A stretch of 7,482 nt of DNA, taken from contig RKRS01000207.1 of assembly GCA_007571275.1 (NCBI GenBank), positions 1 to 7,482 on the forward strand, read 5' to 3'. Within the stretch, counting starts at the first letter, position 1; each line of letters begins with the position of its first letter. Both the position numbers and the translations under genes were made by a program. Source of the stretch: Dehalococcoidia bacterium (GTDB lineage Bacteria; Chloroflexota; Dehalococcoidia; Bin125). Below are positions 6,067 through 7,482 of this stretch, piece after piece. Under the pieces are notes generated by a model, which saw only the letters and a list, made by a program, of their open reading frames with translations, did no database searches and was not told where the DNA came from.

Positions 6067-6339
6067 ATGCCGATCTACGAGTACTACTGCTCTGATTGCG
6101 CGCGAATGGTCGAGGTGTTCCAACGCCGTGTTCGCAACCCAAACGACTCGCTGCCGAGCTGCCCACAATGTCGGAGCGACGGGCTAGAAACCCGATTTTC
6201 CCGGTTTCGCTCGAAGACTGAATTGTCGTTCCCGGGTTTCGACAGCCTGGACGATGTCGACGCTGACGATCCCGAATCGGTGGCGGCGTGGCGGGAGTCC
6301 GCTGGCGCAGCTCCCGAACTTCCCACCGATCTTGTCTGA
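6067..6339 (+). CDS. FmdB-type zinc-ribbon protein, first copy
   Basis: This is a small protein of 90 residues beginning with the FmdB/CxxC-CxxC regulatory domain: MPIYEYYC, with knuckles Cys8/Cys11 and Cys32/Cys35. That domain is predicted to bind one zinc ion. The name comes from a protein linked to formamidase regulation, but most members have no proven function, and I assign none. After the ribbon comes FSRFRSKTELSFPGF and then a short acidic tail, DDVDADDPESVAAW, with a DPx5W motif at 68-75 that recurs in the next gene. AAGGCGGA lies upstream of the ATG as a ribosome binding site. It sits 33 nt after yraN and 34 nt before a second FmdB-type gene, so it is probably in the rnhB operon. Confidence 0.88.
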   Translation: MPIYEYYCSDCARMVEVFQRRVRNPNDSLPSCPQCRSDGLETRFSRFRSKTELSFPGFDSLDDVDADDPESVAAWRESAGAAPELPTDLV

Positions 6340-6361
6340 GAATTGATACTCCGAACATCCC

Positions 6362-6367
6362 AGGAGG
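6362..6367 (+). promoter_or_regulatory. Strong Shine-Dalgarno for the second FmdB-type gene
   Basis: AGGAGG, 6 nt before GTG 6374. This near-perfect site settles a non-ATG start, and the resulting N-terminus (MPIYEYRC) matches that of the preceding paralogue. Confidence 0.85.
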
Positions 6368-6373
6368 CCGGCA

Positions 6374-6718
6374 GTGCCCATCTACGAATACCGATGCCAG
6401 CAATGTGGTCACGTTCAGGAGCAGTTCCACCGATCGCTGGAGCGCGCCGTTGTCCCCGCCTGCGAGACCTGCTCGGCAGGTGAGATGCAGCGGGTCATCT
6501 CACGCTTCGCGACGCCCAAGACAGAGGCGCAGGTGCTCGAGCAGTACGGAACGCCGGGACCAGGCGCCGGGCCAGATGCGTATCGCGATCCGCGGCAGAT
6601 CGGTCGTTGGGCGGAGGAACGCTTCGATCAGATGGGCGTCGAGATGCCGGCGGAAGCCAAGCAGATGATCGATGCGGCCCGCGAAGGCGACTTGCCCGCG
6701 CCGGTCAAAGATCTCTAG
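6374..6718 (+). CDS. FmdB-type zinc-ribbon protein, second copy
   Basis: This is a 114-residue paralogue of the preceding gene. The N-terminal FmdB domain has knuckles Cys8/Cys11 and Cys30/Cys33, two residues closer together than in the first copy. A Gly/Pro-rich linker (60-68) leads to a predicted helical tail, RDPRQIGRWAEERFDQMG (71-88) and then PAEAKQMIDAAREGDLP. The DPx5W motif (72-79) aligns with the one in the first copy, so the two probably arose by tandem duplication. The first copy has lost, or never gained, the distal helix. The start is GTG 6374, fixed by a strong Shine-Dalgarno. A terminator hairpin begins one base after the TAG stop, so this appears to be the last gene of the rnhB operon. 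The molecular role is unknown; nucleic-acid or protein binding through the zinc ribbon is an inference. Confidence 0.88.
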   Translation: MPIYEYRCQQCGHVQEQFHRSLERAVVPACETCSAGEMQRVISRFATPKTEAQVLEQYGTPGPGAGPDAYRDPRQIGRWAEERFDQMGVEMPAEAKQMIDAAREGDLPAPVKDL

Positions 6719-6754
6719 TCCCTCAGCAGTGTGTAGCGCTGCTGTCTGGGATTT
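6719..6754 (+). terminator. Probable intrinsic terminator after the FmdB pair
   Basis: TCCC (6719-6722) pairs with GGGA (6748-6751), and CAGCAG (6724-6729) pairs with CTGCTG (6739-6744). Together they give a 10-bp stem with a small internal loop (T against TCT) and a 9-nt apical loop. A short T run (6752-6754) follows, then CC. The stem starts directly after the TAG stop. The weak U-tract lowers confidence. Confidence 0.5.
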
Positions 6755-6762
6755 CCGACATG

Positions 6763-6768
6763 TAAATT
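6763..6768 (+). promoter_or_regulatory. Possible -10 box for hppA in an AT-rich patch
   Basis: TAAATT (4 of 6 to TATAAT) lies in an AT-rich island (about 6751-6778) that stands out in this GC-rich DNA, just after the putative terminator. No matching -35 box is found 16-19 nt upstream. If used, transcription would start near 6775 and leave a leader of about 130 nt before hppA. Confidence 0.3.
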
Positions 6769-6775
6769 GTTTGGA

Positions 6776-6880
6776 TTGCCGCGCCATAACGGGCGCGATA
6801 GCCTGCCGCAGAGCGGGGTATCAACTCTGCCTGCGGCATATCAGGCCACAGGCCTGACTCCTGCACGCCGGAATTGGCAA
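6776..6880 (+). ncRNA. Candidate structured leader RNA upstream of hppA
   Basis: Three perfect hairpins lie almost end to end. The first is CGCGCC/GGCGCG (6780-6785/6792-6797, 6-nt loop). The second is TGCCGCAG/CTGCGGCA (6804-6811/6831-6838, 19-nt loop). The third is TCAGGCC/GGCCTGA (6841-6847/6851-6857, 3-nt loop). TTGCC (6776-6780) can pair with GGCAA (6876-6880) to close all three into a junction, sharing one base with the first hairpin. The middle stem has a competing partner: GCAGAG (6808-6813) with CTCTGC (6825-6830). The region lies between a probable terminator and the hppA ribosome binding site and holds no credible ORF. It resembles a riboswitch or other cis-acting leader, but I recognise no known family, and no ligand is implied. 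Confidence 0.4.
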
Positions 6881-6907
6881 GACTGAGTCTCATCTGAGAG
6901 GAACTGC

Positions 6908-7482
6908 ATGGAAATCCTGATCTTCGCCATCATCGCTGCCATTGTGGCGCTGGCCTTCGCGGTTCTGCGAGTGCGTGACGTCATGGCAGAGGATGAAGGC
7001 ACAGACCTGATGAAGACCATCGCGCGGGCCATTCAGGCTGGCGCCTCGACCTTCCTCAGACGTGAGTACACATTCCTGGCCGCGTTCGTCGCGGTGGTCT
7101 TCGTGATCCTGTTGATCTTCATCGACCTCGACGTGCTCGACAAGTTCGACGGTACCGCTCATCGCTGGACCTCGATCTCATACATCATCGGCGCGGTGCT
7201 CTCGGCCTCGGCCGGCTATGCGGGGATGCTGATCGCCGTTCGCGCCAACGTGCGCACAGCGGCCAAAGCGCGCGAGGGGCTCAACCCGGCGCTCCGCGTG
7301 GCTTTCGGCTCCGGCACCGTGATGGGCATGACCGTCGTTGGCCTGGGTCTGCTCGGTCTGGTGATCATGTACCTCATCTGGCAGGATGTCGCTCCGCTGG
7401 CTGGCTTTGCCTTCGGCGCTTCCTCGATTGCCCTCTTCGCTCGCGTTGGCGGCGGCATCTACACCAAAGCCGCTGACGTTGG
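6908..7482 (+). CDS. hppA: Membrane-bound ion-pumping pyrophosphatase HppA (3' partial)
   Basis: This is the N-terminal 191 residues of a membrane pyrophosphatase (M-PPase), usually about 650-800 residues with around 16 membrane helices. It couples pyrophosphate hydrolysis to proton or sodium export. ATG 6908 is preceded by GAGAGGA (6896-6902), a good ribosome binding site. Hydrophobic segments lie at about 3-20, 57-75, 93-112, 133-156 and 163-179. Family motifs are DLMKTIARAIQAGASTFLRREY (33-54), SAGYAGM (101-107), VRANVRTAAKA (111-121) and FGASSIALFARVGGGIYTKAADV (169-191). The last of these enters the pyrophosphate-binding loop just as the window ends. The residues that separate K+-dependent from independent forms, and Na+ from H+ pumps, lie beyond the window. 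It appears to have its own promoter and a structured leader. Confidence 0.95.
   Translation, partial: MEILIFAIIAAIVALAFAVLRVRDVMAEDEGTDLMKTIARAIQAGASTFLRREYTFLAAFVAVVFVILLIFIDLDVLDKFDGTAHRWTSISYIIGAVLSASAGYAGMLIAVRANVRTAAKAREGLNPALRVAFGSGTVMGMTVVGLGLLGLVIMYLIWQDVAPLAGFAFGASSIALFARVGGGIYTKAADV

Noticed and set aside
5446..6168. A 240-codon minus-strand open frame opposite the end of rnhB, all of yraN and the start of the first FmdB gene.
   Set aside because: It is antisense to clearly recognised genes, shows no recognisable domain and has Arg/Ser/Asp-rich composition typical of shadow frames in GC-rich DNA.
6841..6857. The 17-nt perfect inverted repeat TCAGGCCACAGGCCTGA as a stand-alone terminator or operator.
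   Set aside because: No T-tract follows it, which speaks against a terminator. An operator is possible, but the two adjacent hairpins fit better with one structured RNA.
6770..6860. A tRNA or other known small RNA in the hairpin-rich stretch before hppA.
   Set aside because: No T-loop (GTTCGANNC) or CCA-ready acceptor stem is present, and the stem sizes do not fit a cloverleaf. I also see no SRP, tmRNA, 6S or RNase P signatures, nor the core motifs I know for TPP, cobalamin, glycine, c-di-GMP-I or fluoride riboswitches.
1..7482. Mobile elements, CRISPR arrays, phage or defence islands.
   Set aside because: No transposase, integrase, direct-repeat array, terminal inverted repeats or sharp composition change was seen; every large open frame is a housekeeping gene or its shadow.

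Overview
This is a compact, GC-rich (roughly 60% or more by eye) bacterial chromosome segment made of core housekeeping genes. I recognise no transposase, integrase, phage gene, CRISPR array, tRNA or rRNA. The mix of histidine genes, ribosomal protein genes, an FtsH with a proline-rich tail, paired FmdB-type zinc ribbons and a membrane pyrophosphatase would fit a Chloroflexota lineage such as the Thermomicrobia. That placement is an impression from protein style, not a proof.

Layout. (1) Positions 1-1736, plus strand: the end of a histidine operon, hisA (5' end cut off by the window), hisF and hisI. The genes are 16 nt apart or overlapping. HisA isomerises ProFAR to PRFAR, HisF makes the imidazole ring with HisH (not in the window), and HisI opens the PR-AMP ring. 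(2) Positions 1785-4829, minus strand: ftsH, then rplU-rpmA-rpmE. The ribosomal genes are tightly packed, and rpmA and rpmE share an ATGA. A sigma-70-like promoter lies in the 154-nt gap between ftsH and rplU. hisI and rpmE converge on a probable shared terminator at 1766-1791. (3) Positions 4830-4985: the divergent control region between ftsH and rnhB. (4) Positions 4986-6718, plus strand: rnhB, yraN and two consecutive FmdB-type zinc-ribbon genes, a likely four-gene operon ending in a hairpin terminator right after the last stop codon. (5) Positions 6719-6907: a 189-nt non-coding stretch holding that terminator, an AT-rich promoter-like patch and three adjacent hairpins enclosed by a short closing stem. 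(6) Positions 6908-7482: the first 191 codons of hppA, a proton- or sodium-pumping membrane pyrophosphatase, which runs off the window.

The protein-coding content is ordinary. The part most worth a second look is the multi-hairpin leader in front of hppA, which has the shape of a cis-regulatory RNA but which I cannot match to any family I know. Next are the tandem FmdB paralogues, which share a C-terminal DPx5W motif. I see no evidence for a new multi-gene system.
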